Below, piece after piece: positions 32,640 to 41,935 of a stretch of 55,068 nucleotides of DNA. This stretch comes from an uncultured Ruminococcus sp. GTDB taxonomy: Bacteria; Bacillota; Clostridia; Oscillospirales; Ruminococcaceae. The translations under genes and the position numbers were made by a program. The stretch covers positions 1 to 55,068 of the forward strand of contig CALANW010000141.1 of NCBI GenBank assembly GCA_937926145.1, written 5' to 3'. The number at the start of each line of letters is the position of its first letter. The stretch's first letter is position 1. The notes beneath the pieces were generated by a model, which saw nothing but the letters and a program-made list of their open reading frames with translations, was not told the DNA's origin and did not search any database.

Positions 32640-32958
32640 CATTTAATGTAAAATGTCTTTCGATGAGGAACAGTCGACACGTTCGAATTGTCTACTTTTA
32701 TGCAAATCAAGCAGGGAAAACATTCTAAACGTTTAAGCTGTTTTGCCGTTTGTACCGTTATTTGGGCATAAATCGCCATTGTTTTCTTTGTTTAAATATA
32801 ATTCATAATTTTCACGTATAAAAGACGGACTAAGTTTATTTTTTACCCTTTTAAAAAACGATTTATAAAGCTTATAATACACAAAGATGCTGAAAACGAT
32901 TTACAGGACATTTCAGCAAACAATAGGATTTTTGGACGGTTGAAGGGAGGCTGTTCTG

Positions 32959-34725
32959 ATGTTCCAGATCAAATGGATATGGGAAAATTTAAAGGGTTAC
33001 CGAAAGCGGTATATCCTCGCGCTCTGCATTACGGTCGTATGTCAGATAATGTACATACTTAACCCGACCTTTGCAAGCAAGATAGTCGATATTTTCATCT
33101 ACAACGACAACGCTGCCGAAAATATCGAAACGAAAAAGGGTCTGCTGATCGGTCTTTGCTGCTGCATTGTCGGCTTTACGCTCCTCAGGGCAATTATGCA
33201 ATTCATATCAAATATGCTCTTTGAAACCTGTTCGCAGGGTATGCTTTCAAAGATAAGAAGTTTCCTTTTCAAGAACGCCGAGTGTCAGGATATGTCTTTC
33301 TACGACAAGCACTCAACGGGCGACCTTATGACAAGACTTTCGGGCGACCTCGATATGGTTCGTCACACTGTTGCATGGATAATCAAAACGTTCGTTGAAA
33401 GTATGGCGCTCTACATTACCACTGTAGTGTATTTCCTTTGCCTTGACCCGATACTTGCAGTGAGCCTTATCGCACTTACGCCGTTTATTTTCATCATATC
33501 AAATATTTTCAAGGACAAGGTTGGTCCGAAATATGTTGATCTCCGTGAAAGAATGTCAAAGCTAAACTCTACTGCGGAAGAAAACATCGCAGGAAACCGA
33601 GTTGTCCGCGCTTTCGCAAGAGAGGACTACGAAATAGAAAAATTCGGAAAGAAGAACAGCGAATATTCGGCTTCAAACAAGGACGCGGCTTTCACTTGGC
33701 TCACGTTCTTCCCGTATATTGAAACACTTGCGCAGGCTCTTTCTGTTGTACTGCTCATCGTCGGCGGTATCTTCGTAATCAACAGCAGAATTACAATGGG
33801 CGTTTATGTTGCGTTCAGCGGACTTATCTGGACGCTTTCCAACCCGATGAGAAATGTCGGTTCGCTTATCAATGACTTCCAGCATTTCCTCGCTTCGGCA
33901 AATAAGATAATCGAAGTTTACTATTCACGTCCGCTCATCACCGACCGCGCAGATGCAGTTGAAACGAACGGCAGACTTAACGGCGAGATCGAGTTCCGCG
34001 ATGTAAGCTTCGGCTATGACGAGGGCAAAGAGGTGCTTTCTCATGTCAGCTTCAAGATAAACGCAGGCGAAACTATCGCAATTATGGGCGAAACGGGTTC
34101 GGGCAAAACAAGCCTTATCAACCTTATCCCAAGATGCTATGATGCGACTTCGGGCGAAGTTCTCGTTGACGGCGTGAATGTCCGTTACCGCAAGCTCCAC
34201 GACCTGAGAAAGAACATCGGCGTTGCGATGCAGGACGTTCTGCTCTGGTCGGATACGATCGAGGGCAACATCGCTTTCTACGATTCCGATATGGCGCTTG
34301 ACGAGGTGAAAAAGTATGCAAAGCTTGCCGATGCGGACGAGTTCGCCTCAAAGCTTTCGGAAGGCTATGATACGATAGTCGGCGAACGTGGTGTTGGTCT
34401 TTCGGGCGGTCAGAAGCAGAGAATTTCCCTCGCAAGAGCGCTCGCAATGCAGCCTGCTATCCTTATCCTCGACGATACAACTTCGGCAGTCGATACCGAA
34501 ACCGAACGTCAGATCCAGCATAACCTCAAAAACCTTGATTTCAGCTGCACAAAGCTTATCATCGCGCAGAGAACCTCTTCCGCGAAGAACGCTGACAGAA
34601 TTATGATAATCAAGGACGGAAAAGTCGCACAGTTCGGCACTCACGATGAGCTTATGCAGGACAAAAACGGCTATTACTACGAAATTTACACGCTCCAGAA
34701 CGGTGACGAAAAGGAGGCGGTTTAA
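32959..34725 (+). CDS. ABC-type multidrug exporter half, degenerate-site subunit
   Basis: A 588-residue ABC transporter with a six-helix membrane domain (about 1-320) and a nucleotide-binding domain (about 340-585). Walker A is GETGSGKTS from residue 377, the signature is LSGGQKQRISLARAL, and Walker B reads LILDDTTSAVD, so the catalytic Glu is Asp506. That degenerate site is normal for one half of heterodimeric exporters of the BmrC/BmrD or TM287/288 type. GGGAGG precedes ATG 32959. The partner gene starts on the base after the stop codon. It exports drugs or lipids; the substrate is unknown. Confidence 0.93.
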   Translation: MFQIKWIWENLKGYRKRYILALCITVVCQIMYILNPTFASKIVDIFIYNDNAAENIETKKGLLIGLCCCIVGFTLLRAIMQFISNMLFETCSQGMLSKIRSFLFKNAECQDMSFYDKHSTGDLMTRLSGDLDMVRHTVAWIIKTFVESMALYITTVVYFLCLDPILAVSLIALTPFIFIISNIFKDKVGPKYVDLRERMSKLNSTAEENIAGNRVVRAFAREDYEIEKFGKKNSEYSASNKDAAFTWLTFFPYIETLAQALSVVLLIVGGIFVINSRITMGVYVAFSGLIWTLSNPMRNVGSLINDFQHFLASANKIIEVYYSRPLITDRADAVETNGRLNGEIEFRDVSFGYDEGKEVLSHVSFKINAGETIAIMGETGSGKTSLINLIPRCYDATSGEVLVDGVNVRYRKLHDLRKNIGVAMQDVLLWSDTIEGNIAFYDSDMALDEVKKYAKLADADEFASKLSEGYDTIVGERGVGLSGGQKQRISLARALAMQPAILILDDTTSAVDTETERQIQHNLKNLDFSCTKLIIAQRTSSAKNADRIMIIKDGKVAQFGTHDELMQDKNGYYYEIYTLQNGDEKEAV

Positions 34726-36495
34726 ATGGCAAGAAACAAATTTGACGTTGATGAAACTCTTGAGACCCCTTTTGACTTCCGACATCTCAAACGTGCGCTT
34801 GTCTATGTAAAAAAATATCGTAAAAAGATGATACTGGCGCTTTCGCTTTCTGCTGCATCGGTCATAATCGGACTTTTTTCGCCCGTTATCACGCAGTATG
34901 CGCTCGATAATTCTATCCCGAACAAGGATATCCCACAGCTTATCTTAATGGCTGTACTGCTCACAATTACTATCCTCGTCAGCGTAATTTTCGCAACGAT
35001 ACGTTCAAGGATAATGACCGCGGTCGGTCAGGATATCATCTTCGATATAAGAACCGATCTTTTTGAGCATCTCCAAAGGCTCTCGTTCGAGTATTACGAC
35101 AGCCGTCCGCACGGAAAAATTCTCGTCCGCGTTATCAACTATGTAAACAGCGTTTCGGATATCCTTTCCAACGGAATAATCAACTTCGTGCTGGAAATTT
35201 TCAACCTTGTGTTTATCGTAATTTTTATGTTCATAATGCACTGGCAGATGGCTCTCGTTATAATGACGGGCGTTCCACTGCTTGCACTTATCATCGGACT
35301 TATAAAAAATCGTCAGCGCAAGGCTTGGCAGGAAGTAAACAACAAAAGTTCCAACCTCAATGCATATCTCCATGAAGGACTTGTCGGCGCAAAGGTAACA
35401 CAGCTTTTCGTCCGTGAAGAAGAAAATGCTGAAATTTATCAGGGACTTTCCGAAGCCTACCGCGAAAAATGGATGAAAGCCGTTACATACAACAACCTTT
35501 TGTGGCCGTCTGTCGATACCATTTCGGCTGTAATTTCGGCGGCAATATATTTCTGCGGTCTGCTTGTGATAGGTCCTGCGAATATCTCGCTCGGTACTAT
35601 CGTCGCAATGGGCGGTTATGCATCGCGCTTCTGGCAGCCGATAATGAACCTCTCCAACCTTTTCAACAACTTCGTCAACGGTGTTTCCTACCTCGAAAGA
35701 ATCTTTGAAACAATGGACGAACCCGTTAAGGTCAAGGATAAGGAAAACGCTTCCGAAATGCCCGAGATCAAGGGCGATGTCAAGTTCGACAAGGTCTGCT
35801 TCTCCTATGACGAGAGCGCGGAAATTCTTCACGACCTCTCGTTTGATATCAAAGCAGGCGAAAGCGTTGCCCTTGTTGGTCCTACCGGTGCAGGCAAGAC
35901 AACTATTGTCAACCTTATCTCGCGTTTCTACGATACAACGGGCGGCAGAGTGTTGATAGACGGTCACGATATCTCCGAAGTCACCTTGAAATCGCTCCGT
36001 TCGCAAATGGGCATAATGCTTCAGGACAGCGTAATTTTCAGCGGCACGGTCGAGGACAATATCCGTTACGGCAAGCTTGACGCGACCTCGGAGGAAATAA
36101 AGCGCGCAATAAAAACTGTCCGTGCAGAAGAGTTCATCGAAAATATGGGAGGACTTTCCGCACCGATAATCGAACGCGGCGCATCTCTCTCGCAGGGTCA
36201 AAGACAGCTTATCGCATTCGCAAGAACGCTTCTGAGCGACCCGAAGATACTTATCCTCGATGAAGCCACCTCCGCAATAGACGCAAAAACGGAAAAGCTT
36301 TTGCAGGACGGACTTGATATGCTTTTAAAGGGCAGAACATCATTCATAATCGCACACAGACTTTCGACAATTAGAAACTGCGACAAGATAATGTATGTTT
36401 CCAACAAGGGCATAACCGAGTGCGGAACGCACGACGAGCTTATCGCCAAAAAGGGTGATTATTACAAGCTCTATACGGCTTCGCTCACAGCATAA
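34726..36495 (+). CDS. ABC-type multidrug exporter half, consensus-site subunit
   Basis: A 589-residue partner of the preceding exporter half. The membrane domain is followed by Walker A GPTGAGKTT from residue 385, a variant signature LSQGQRQLIAFART, and an intact Walker B with catalytic Glu513 (LILDEATSAID). The combination of LSQGQ here and Asp in place of Glu in the partner is the classic asymmetric heterodimer. The start codon directly abuts the stop codon of the first gene, with AAGGAGG in the end of that gene, so the two are coupled at equal stoichiometry. Confidence 0.93.
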   Translation: MARNKFDVDETLETPFDFRHLKRALVYVKKYRKKMILALSLSAASVIIGLFSPVITQYALDNSIPNKDIPQLILMAVLLTITILVSVIFATIRSRIMTAVGQDIIFDIRTDLFEHLQRLSFEYYDSRPHGKILVRVINYVNSVSDILSNGIINFVLEIFNLVFIVIFMFIMHWQMALVIMTGVPLLALIIGLIKNRQRKAWQEVNNKSSNLNAYLHEGLVGAKVTQLFVREEENAEIYQGLSEAYREKWMKAVTYNNLLWPSVDTISAVISAAIYFCGLLVIGPANISLGTIVAMGGYASRFWQPIMNLSNLFNNFVNGVSYLERIFETMDEPVKVKDKENASEMPEIKGDVKFDKVCFSYDESAEILHDLSFDIKAGESVALVGPTGAGKTTIVNLISRFYDTTGGRVLIDGHDISEVTLKSLRSQMGIMLQDSVIFSGTVEDNIRYGKLDATSEEIKRAIKTVRAEEFIENMGGLSAPIIERGASLSQGQRQLIAFARTLLSDPKILILDEATSAIDAKTEKLLQDGLDMLLKGRTSFIIAHRLSTIRNCDKIMYVSNKGITECGTHDELIAKKGDYYKLYTASLTA

Positions 36496-36496
36496 T

Positions 36497-36907
36497 CAAT
36501 GCGTAATTCGTAATGCGTAATTCGTAATGCGTAATTATTTTGTTCCGCGGATTCACGGTGATAACTGCATTTCCGTAGGGGAGGATTCCATATCCGCCCG
36601 TTCAATACATAAACGCTGTACAGAACAAATTAATGTAGGGGACGGGTTTCCCGTCCCGAATCGCGTCAGCGATTTTTCGGCACATATATTATCTTTCGTA
36701 AATAAAAAGAACCCGTTTTCAAAGAATTCAAAATCTTTGAAAACGGGTTCTTTTTATTATGAAACGCCTTGCGGCGCGGGACTGGAAAATCATCCCCTAC
36801 AGAAAATTTGCCGAAAATATAGGGTTTGCAACGGGCGGATATAGAATCCGCCCCTACAATTTTTGTTACAAACTAATGGAATATATAATTACGCATTACG
36901 CATTAAT
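36497..36907. repeat. nested inverted-repeat element between exporter and tex
   Basis: The outer arms are repeats of AATGCGTAATTCGT (36497-36537) facing AATTACGCATTACGCATTAA (36887-36907). Inner arms are GTAGGGGAGGATTCCATATC (from 36575) and GATATAGAATCCGCCCCTAC (to about 36857). The core (36635-36772) is the same repeat as at 5422-5559. The right outer arm abuts the tex stop codon. No gene is visible. The structure suggests insertion of one repeat into another. Confidence 0.7.
36635..36772. repeat. terminator-bearing dispersed repeat, copy B
   Basis: Nearly identical to 5422-5559. Its hairpin is a perfect 20-bp stem (AAAGAACCCGTTTTCAAAGA, 36706-36725, with 36734-36753) followed by TTATTAT. 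It functions in either direction as a terminator between the convergent exporter and tex genes. Confidence 0.8.
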
Positions 36908-39058
36908 TTAAAGTTTCATTGTGAGCGAAATCCTCTTTCTCTTTACGTCTACATCGAGGACTTTGACCTTTACGACCTCGCCGACCTTTACGGCTTCGAG
37001 AGGGTGCTTGATATATCTGTCGCATATCTGCGAGATATGTACAAGTCCGTCTTCGTGTACGCCGATATCAACGAAACAGCCGAAGTCAATTACGTTTCTG
37101 ACCGTTCCCATAAGCTCCATTCCGGGTTTGAGGTCTTTCAGCTCCATTATGTCGCCGCTTCTCATAAGCGGTGGGGGAAGCTCATCACGGGGGTCACGAC
37201 CGGGTTTTTCAAGCTCTTTGAGGATATCATTTACGGTCGGGATACCGATGCCTGCGTTGTCTGCGACTTTCGCAACGCCTATCTTCTTGGCGGCTGCGGA
37301 GATATCCGACATCTTGCCGTCGCCAAGGTCTGCTACCTCAAAGCCGCACTCTGCGATTATCTTCTTTGCGGCTTCGTAGCTTTCGGGGTGAACGGCTGTG
37401 TTATCGAGCTGATTTTTTCCGTCGCGTACTCTCAAAAAGCCTGCGCACTGCTCGAACGCTTTCGGACCGAGCTTTGCAACTTTGAGAAGCTGTTTTCTGT
37501 CGGTGAACGAGCCGTTCTCCTCACGGTAGGAAACGATATTTTTCGCAATAGTCGCGTTTATTCCTGCAACATACGAAAGCAGCGAATGAGAAGCAGTGTT
37601 AAGGTCAACGCCGACGCTGTTTACGCAGTCCTCGACAACGCCGGTGAGCGCTTCGTCCAGTCTTGCTTTAGGCATATCGTGCTGATACTGACCAACGCCG
37701 ATAGCTTTCGGGTCGATCTTTACAAGCTCGGCAAGCGGGTCCTGAAGTCGTCTTGCGATAGAAACCGCGCTTCGGAGCGAAACGTCATACTCGGGGAATT
37801 CTTCAGCCGCAAGCTTCGATGCGGAGTAAACGGACGCGCCTGCTTCGGAAACGACCATATACGAAACCTTCTGCGGAATTTCCTTTATAAGCTCGGCAAC
37901 GAATGCTTCCGACTCTCGCGAGGCTGTTCCGTTTCCGATAGCAATTATCGAAACGCCGTGCTTCTGGATAAGGTTCTTCACAAGCACCTTGCCCTGCTCT
38001 ATCTTGCGCTGTTCACCCGTTGTGATGTAGGCAACGCCCGTATCGAGGACTTTTCCCGTTCCGTCAACAACTGCAAGCTTACAGCCCGTTCTGTAGCCGG
38101 GGTCAAGTCCAAGTGCAACACTGTTTTTTACGGGCGGCTGCATAATAAGCTGACGAAGATTCGATGCAAAGACCTTTATCGCGGATTCGTCTGCCTTTTC
38201 GGTAAGCTCGGAGCGGATCTCACGCTCGATAGACGGGTAAATAAGGCGCTTGTAGCCGTCTGTGCAGGCATTTTTCACATATTCGGCGCAGGCAGACTGA
38301 TTTTTCACATATTTTCCGCAGACAGCGTTTTCTCCAACGCCCTCGGGAATGTCAACGCTGACTTTGAGCTTGTCCTCACGCTCACCTCTGTCGAGTGCAA
38401 GGATTCTGTGACCTGCGATCTTTGAAACGGGCTCGGAAAATTCGTAATAGTTCTTGTAAACCGTTTCTTCCTCGGGGTCAGCGGCTTCGGACGAAATTAT
38501 GCCCTGCTTGGAGAAGATACCGCGAAGCGTTTTTCTGAGTTCCGCATCGTCGGAAACGTCCTCGGCGATGATGTCCATTGCGCCCTGAAGCGCATCATCG
38601 ACAGTTTCAACGCCTTTTTCGGCATTGACGAACTTTTCAGCCTCGGCTTTCGGGTCAGCCTTGTCCTGCTGGAGCATAAGGAAAGCGGCGAGAGTTTCAA
38701 GTCCCTTTTCACGGGCGATAGAAGCTCTGGTCTTTCTCTTAGGCTTGAACGGACGGTATATATCTTCGACCTCGACGAGCGTAGCAGCGGCGGAAATTGC
38801 AGCGGCAAGCTCGTCGGTCATTTTTCCCTGATCTTCAATAGAGGAAGAAATTTCCTCCTTGCGCTTTTCGAGGTTGCGCAGATAGGTGAGTCTGTCAAAA
38901 ATTTCACGAAGAAGCTGATCATCGAGCGAACCTGTCAGCTCCTTGCGGTAACGTGCGATAAAAGGAATAGTCTTGCCGTCATCGATAAGCGAAACGGTGT
39001 TGTCGATTTGTTCCCGACGCAGCTTGAATTCGGCTGCGAGTACCTTGTTAATATCCAT
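36908..39058 (-). CDS. tex: Tex family RNA-binding transcriptional accessory protein
   Basis: A 716-residue Tex protein: N-terminal helical domain (MDINKVLAAEFKL onward), YqgF/RNase H-like domain (LGLDPGYRTGCKLAVVDGTGKVLDT), tandem helix-hairpin-helix region (DLNTASHSLLSYVAGI, NGSFTDRKQLLKV) and a C-terminal S1 domain (GTVRNVIDFGCFVDIGVHEDGLVHIS). Members bind nucleic acid and associate with the transcription and translation machinery. ATG 39058 follows AAAGGAG; the in-frame start at 39085 has no such site. It is encoded alone. Long antisense reading frames here are shadows of this gene. Confidence 0.95.
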   Translation of the reverse strand: MDINKVLAAEFKLRREQIDNTVSLIDDGKTIPFIARYRKELTGSLDDQLLREIFDRLTYLRNLEKRKEEISSSIEDQGKMTDELAAAISAAATLVEVEDIYRPFKPKRKTRASIAREKGLETLAAFLMLQQDKADPKAEAEKFVNAEKGVETVDDALQGAMDIIAEDVSDDAELRKTLRGIFSKQGIISSEAADPEEETVYKNYYEFSEPVSKIAGHRILALDRGEREDKLKVSVDIPEGVGENAVCGKYVKNQSACAEYVKNACTDGYKRLIYPSIEREIRSELTEKADESAIKVFASNLRQLIMQPPVKNSVALGLDPGYRTGCKLAVVDGTGKVLDTGVAYITTGEQRKIEQGKVLVKNLIQKHGVSIIAIGNGTASRESEAFVAELIKEIPQKVSYMVVSEAGASVYSASKLAAEEFPEYDVSLRSAVSIARRLQDPLAELVKIDPKAIGVGQYQHDMPKARLDEALTGVVEDCVNSVGVDLNTASHSLLSYVAGINATIAKNIVSYREENGSFTDRKQLLKVAKLGPKAFEQCAGFLRVRDGKNQLDNTAVHPESYEAAKKIIAECGFEVADLGDGKMSDISAAAKKIGVAKVADNAGIGIPTVNDILKELEKPGRDPRDELPPPLMRSGDIMELKDLKPGMELMGTVRNVIDFGCFVDIGVHEDGLVHISQICDRYIKHPLEAVKVGEVVKVKVLDVDVKRKRISLTMKL

Positions 39059-39132
39059 TGCAAAAACTCCTTTGAAAAAATACAATAAATATTATAGCAT
39101 ATTTTTGGAATGACCGCAAGCGAAAAATGTCC

Positions 39133-39183
39133 TTGAAAAAAAGATTTTCCTGTGCTAAAATAGTATAAACGAATGTAACATTC
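39133..39183 (+). promoter_or_regulatory. promoter and probable operator of the HxlR-type gene
   Basis: TTGAAA (39133-39138) and TAAAAT (39156-39161) are spaced by 17 bases. A perfect dyad GAATGTAACATTC follows at 39171-39183, just after the expected start of transcription, where an autoregulatory repressor would bind. Confidence 0.6.
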
Positions 39184-39211
39184 AAAAATATACTGTTGGA
39201 GGAATTTTTTT

Positions 39212-39541
39212 ATGATAAACAAAGCCGAGCTGCCGCCTTGCCCCGTCGAAACAACGCTTATGCTCATCGGCGATAAGTGGAAAGTGCTTATCCTCCGCGA
39301 TCTGCGGAGCGGAACAAAACGTTTTGGCGAGCTGAAAAAGTCGGTAACGGGAATTTCGCAGAAAGTGCTGACTTCAAATCTGCGTGCTATGGAAGAGGAC
39401 GGTCTTCTAACAAGAGAGGTTTTTCCCGAAGTTCCGCCAAGGGTGGAATATACCCTAACCCCCCTCGGGCAAAGTATGTCGCCTATCCTTGATGCAATGG
39501 CGGAATGGGGAGAAGCGTTCCAAGCTGAACATAAGCAATAA
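39212..39541 (+). CDS. HxlR family winged-helix transcriptional regulator
   Basis: A 109-residue winged-helix DNA-binding protein. CPVETTLMLIGDKWKVLILRDL is the family signature, with the Cys (residue 9) that senses electrophiles or oxidants in some members. GELKKSVTGISQKVLTSNLRAMEEDGLL forms the recognition helix and wing region, and EYTLTPLG follows. Such proteins bind palindromes as dimers and often sit near oxidoreductase genes. Here an SDR and a flavodoxin are encoded close by on the other strand. GGAGG precedes ATG 39212. It is probably autoregulated through the dyad at 39171. Confidence 0.9.
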   Translation: MINKAELPPCPVETTLMLIGDKWKVLILRDLRSGTKRFGELKKSVTGISQKVLTSNLRAMEEDGLLTREVFPEVPPRVEYTLTPLGQSMSPILDAMAEWGEAFQAEHKQ

Positions 39542-39569
39542 AAAAAGCACCACAGTGTGATGCTTTTCA
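39542..39569. terminator. terminator between HxlR-type and GNAT genes
   Basis: An imperfect hairpin (GCACCAC with GTGATGC) is bordered by A-run and T-run (AAAAAAGC...GCTTTT), sitting exactly between two convergent genes and usable in both directions. Confidence 0.6.
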
Positions 39570-40040
39570 TATATCCAAAATATAAACGAGAGAATCTCTG
39601 TCGGGGAAAGTGTATTCAACGGGAAGCTCAGACGGTAAAATTCTGCGGAATCCAGCTTTTTCATAAAATCGATGTGAAGCCTTTGCCGCAGACGGCGTGT
39701 CGAGAATGATGTGCTCCACACCTGCATTTTCGGCGTAGGAAAGCAGCTTTTTGTACAGCGCAAGTCCGACTTTCTGCGAGCGGAGATCGGAACGCACAAA
39801 GAATTTTTTCATAATTGCGCAGTTGTTCTCTTTGAGCATTAGTCCGATAGTTCCGACGACCTCGCCGTCCGATACAGCGACCCAGAATTCGCCGCCGTTT
39901 TGCTGATAAAAACGGTGTATGTCCTTTAGGTCGGGCTGCTCTTCCAACGAAAGTCCGATTTTTGCTTCGTTGTTTTGTATGTTGAGGATAAGGCTGATTA
40001 TCTCATCATCATATTTTCCGCTGTAGGTTTCAATTTTCAT
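39567..40040 (-). CDS. GNAT family N-acetyltransferase
   Basis: A 157-residue GNAT acetyltransferase. The acetyl-CoA loop is VRSDLRSQKVGLALYKKLLSYA (Arg/Gln-x-x-Gly-x-Gly/Ala pattern, about residues 87-106). The preceding strand GTIGLMLKENNCAIMKKFFV and the following HIILDTPSAAKASHRFYEKAGF are typical of motifs A and B. The acceptor substrate is unknown. It is separated from the SDR gene by 76 bases on the same strand and may be co-transcribed with it. Confidence 0.88.
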   Translation of the reverse strand: MKIETYSGKYDDEIISLILNIQNNEAKIGLSLEEQPDLKDIHRFYQQNGGEFWVAVSDGEVVGTIGLMLKENNCAIMKKFFVRSDLRSQKVGLALYKKLLSYAENAGVEHIILDTPSAAKASHRFYEKAGFRRILPSELPVEYTFPDRDSLVYILDI

Positions 40041-40116
40041 AAAAGCTTTCTCCGAAAAATTTTATACGAATATTATATCGCTTTATTCGGAAAAAAACAA
40101 TAACTGCGCAGAATTT

Positions 40117-40947
40117 TTACGGCTTCAAAGGACCATAGAAATAGCTTGCCGTCGCACCGCCGTCAATGAGCAGGGTAGAACCCGTGATGAATGAACCCTT
40201 GTCACTCATAAGAAACTCGGCTGCATTTGCGACCTCATCGGCTGTGCCGGGTCTGCCTGCAGGACATTTTGCGAACATATTCTTGTAGAAATCTCCCCTC
40301 GGGCCGTTGAATTCGTCCAGAGCGAGCGGTGTAACGATTATTCCCGGAGCAACGGCATTGAGCCTTGCGCCGTGTTCGCCCCACTTCACCGATTCAGCCA
40401 TAACGCGCTTCTCATTGCAGCGCTTTGCAAGCTGATATGCGTGGAGAGTATCGCGGATATTTTTCGGCTGCAAAAAGTCGAGCGAAAGCAGTTTCTCTGT
40501 TGGGGTCAAAGCGAGCTGTTCGTCCTGCTCTGCCGTCAGCGCAGGCATTCTCCAACCCGACTGGCTCGAAACGGTCAAGCCAACACCACCTTTGGCTATT
40601 ACCTTTCCGATCTCTTCAAGCAGCACAGCCGTACCATAAAGATCAACTTTTAAGATAGCTTCGATCGGTGCTTGGCTCGGTGAAACTCCTGCCGCGTTTA
40701 CAAGCATTTTTATATCGCCGTATTTCTGACCCTCGGCGATGAACGACTTTATTGAATCGCGGCTTGAAATATCGGTTTCCGTTGGGACAGCGTCAAAGCC
40801 TGCTTCGTTCATTATTTTTGCAATGGCCTGCGCATTTTCGAGCTTCTTGTCGCCAACGACTATCTTCATTCCCGTTCCCATACGGCGCGCTGCTGCCATA
40901 CCGATCTGACCTGCGCCTGCGAGAAGCATTACATTTTTACCGTTCAT
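40117..40947 (-). CDS. short-chain dehydrogenase/reductase (SDR)
   Basis: A 276-residue SDR oxidoreductase. The cofactor site is AGAGQIGMAAARRM near the N-terminus, with Asp in the following strand (VVGDKK), favouring NAD(H). NAAGVSPS and VSSQSGWR supply the NAG and Ser motifs. YQLAKRCNEKRV contains the catalytic Tyr-x-x-x-Lys. The C-terminus has the usual ITGSTLLIDGGAT. GGAGAA precedes ATG 40947. A flavodoxin gene lies 24 bases upstream on the same strand, suggesting a two-gene redox unit. Confidence 0.9.
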   Translation of the reverse strand: MNGKNVMLLAGAGQIGMAAARRMGTGMKIVVGDKKLENAQAIAKIMNEAGFDAVPTETDISSRDSIKSFIAEGQKYGDIKMLVNAAGVSPSQAPIEAILKVDLYGTAVLLEEIGKVIAKGGVGLTVSSQSGWRMPALTAEQDEQLALTPTEKLLSLDFLQPKNIRDTLHAYQLAKRCNEKRVMAESVKWGEHGARLNAVAPGIIVTPLALDEFNGPRGDFYKNMFAKCPAGRPGTADEVANAAEFLMSDKGSFITGSTLLIDGGATASYFYGPLKP

Positions 40948-40971
40948 ATAAATTTCTCCTTTCGCATTTTC

Positions 40972-41487
40972 TCAAAGTGTTTCGATCCATTTTTTCAATG
41001 TTGGCTCGGACCTGTCAACATCACTGCCGCATACGGCAAGACCCTTTGTGACCTTTGCGCCCTTTGCCGCGCCCTGAATATCCTTTACAGTGTTTGCAAG
41101 TCCACTGCCCTCATGAGTGCAGAATGGGTGAATGGTCTTGCCCGAAAAATCGTAGCTTTCGAGGAAAGTATAGATCGCCATCGGCATCGTTCCCCAGTAA
41201 TTCGGGTAGCCGAGATATATCTCGTCATACTTATCGATATTGTCGGGGAGGTCAATGACTTCGGGGCGAATACTCGCTTTCAGATCATTCTTCGCCTGAG
41301 CGATACATTCGTTATAATTATCGGAATACGGCTCTGCCTGCTCGATCTTAAACAGGTCTGCTCCCGTGAGCCTCGCAAGCATTTCAGCGGCTTTTTCTGT
41401 GTTTCCGACCGTGATATGACGGTATGCTCCGCCGAAATAATTCTCACCTGCACGGGAATAATATGCTATTAAAGCTGCCATTTTCAT
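40972..41487 (-). CDS. flavodoxin
   Basis: A 171-residue flavodoxin of the long, NAD(P)H-oxidoreductase-associated type (flavodoxin_4). The FMN phosphate loop region is IAYYSRAGENYFGG. YLGYPNYWGTMPMAIYTFLE and FCTHEGSGLANTVKDI are the conserved isoalloxazine-contacting segments. It carries electrons in the cytoplasm or reduces small substrates. AGGAG precedes the start (MKMAAL; the next Met, residue 3, is also possible). It leads the flavodoxin-SDR unit. Confidence 0.9.
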   Translation of the reverse strand: MKMAALIAYYSRAGENYFGGAYRHITVGNTEKAAEMLARLTGADLFKIEQAEPYSDNYNECIAQAKNDLKASIRPEVIDLPDNIDKYDEIYLGYPNYWGTMPMAIYTFLESYDFSGKTIHPFCTHEGSGLANTVKDIQGAAKGAKVTKGLAVCGSDVDRSEPTLKKWIETL

Positions 41488-41599
41488 CGACTCCTTTTTT
41501 ATTTTCTGATATAATTATAACTTTTAAAAAACGGTTTTTCAATCTGAGTTTAAGGCTATTTTGATAAGAAAAACTTATACTAACCTGCGAAAAAACGCT

Positions 41600-41935
41600 G
41601 CTCATATCCAGTCGGCAATAAACGCTCGTCGCTTTGCTCCTTACGTTTATTTGCCGAGGATAGTTGTTCCGAACATAAAGAATAAGCGCAATTCACATTT
41701 TTTAGGTTTACGAAAATGATTTCTCATTTTCTGTTTTACCTTTTTGATGTGAATTGCGCCTTTTAACTTATAGATAATTTCGCTATTGCGGCAAGTTTGG
41801 TGCTGTAAGTTTAAGGTGTTTCGCTTTCTGCTAAAGGTCAAATTGACCTGCGATCAAGGGCTTGGCCCTCTGGACACCCACCACCCTTTGAACAAAGCGA
41901 AATTCTTGCAGAATTAACGTAAACTTTAATTTTGT
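41600..41935 (-). repeat. about 300-bp palindromic intergenic element, copy 4
   Basis: It runs inverse to copies 2 and 3: a hairpin with GGCAATAAACGCTCG and CGTTTATTTGCC, then the core palindrome (GCGCAATTCACAT, 41686-41698, with ATGTGAATTGCGCC, 41747-41760) with a T-run. TTTCGCTTTCTGC, a CAAGGGCTTGGCCCTCTGG hairpin and the terminal CGTAAACTTTAATTTTG follow. The stretch 41488-42006 holds no gene; the element fills most of it. Confidence 0.75.

Noticed and set aside
32519..32728. A possible 69-residue gene before the ABC exporter
   Set aside because: It runs across the terminator hairpin at 32603-32639 and has no clear ribosome binding site or family resemblance.
35005..36201. A 398-codon open frame antisense to the second ABC exporter half
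   Set aside because: The sense strand encodes a full ABC transporter with all motifs; the antisense product is Cys/Arg-rich and unlike any known protein.
36863..38425. A 520-codon open frame on the plus strand
   Set aside because: It is antisense to tex, has no family resemblance and no ribosome binding site; it is a by-product of the codon usage of the real gene.
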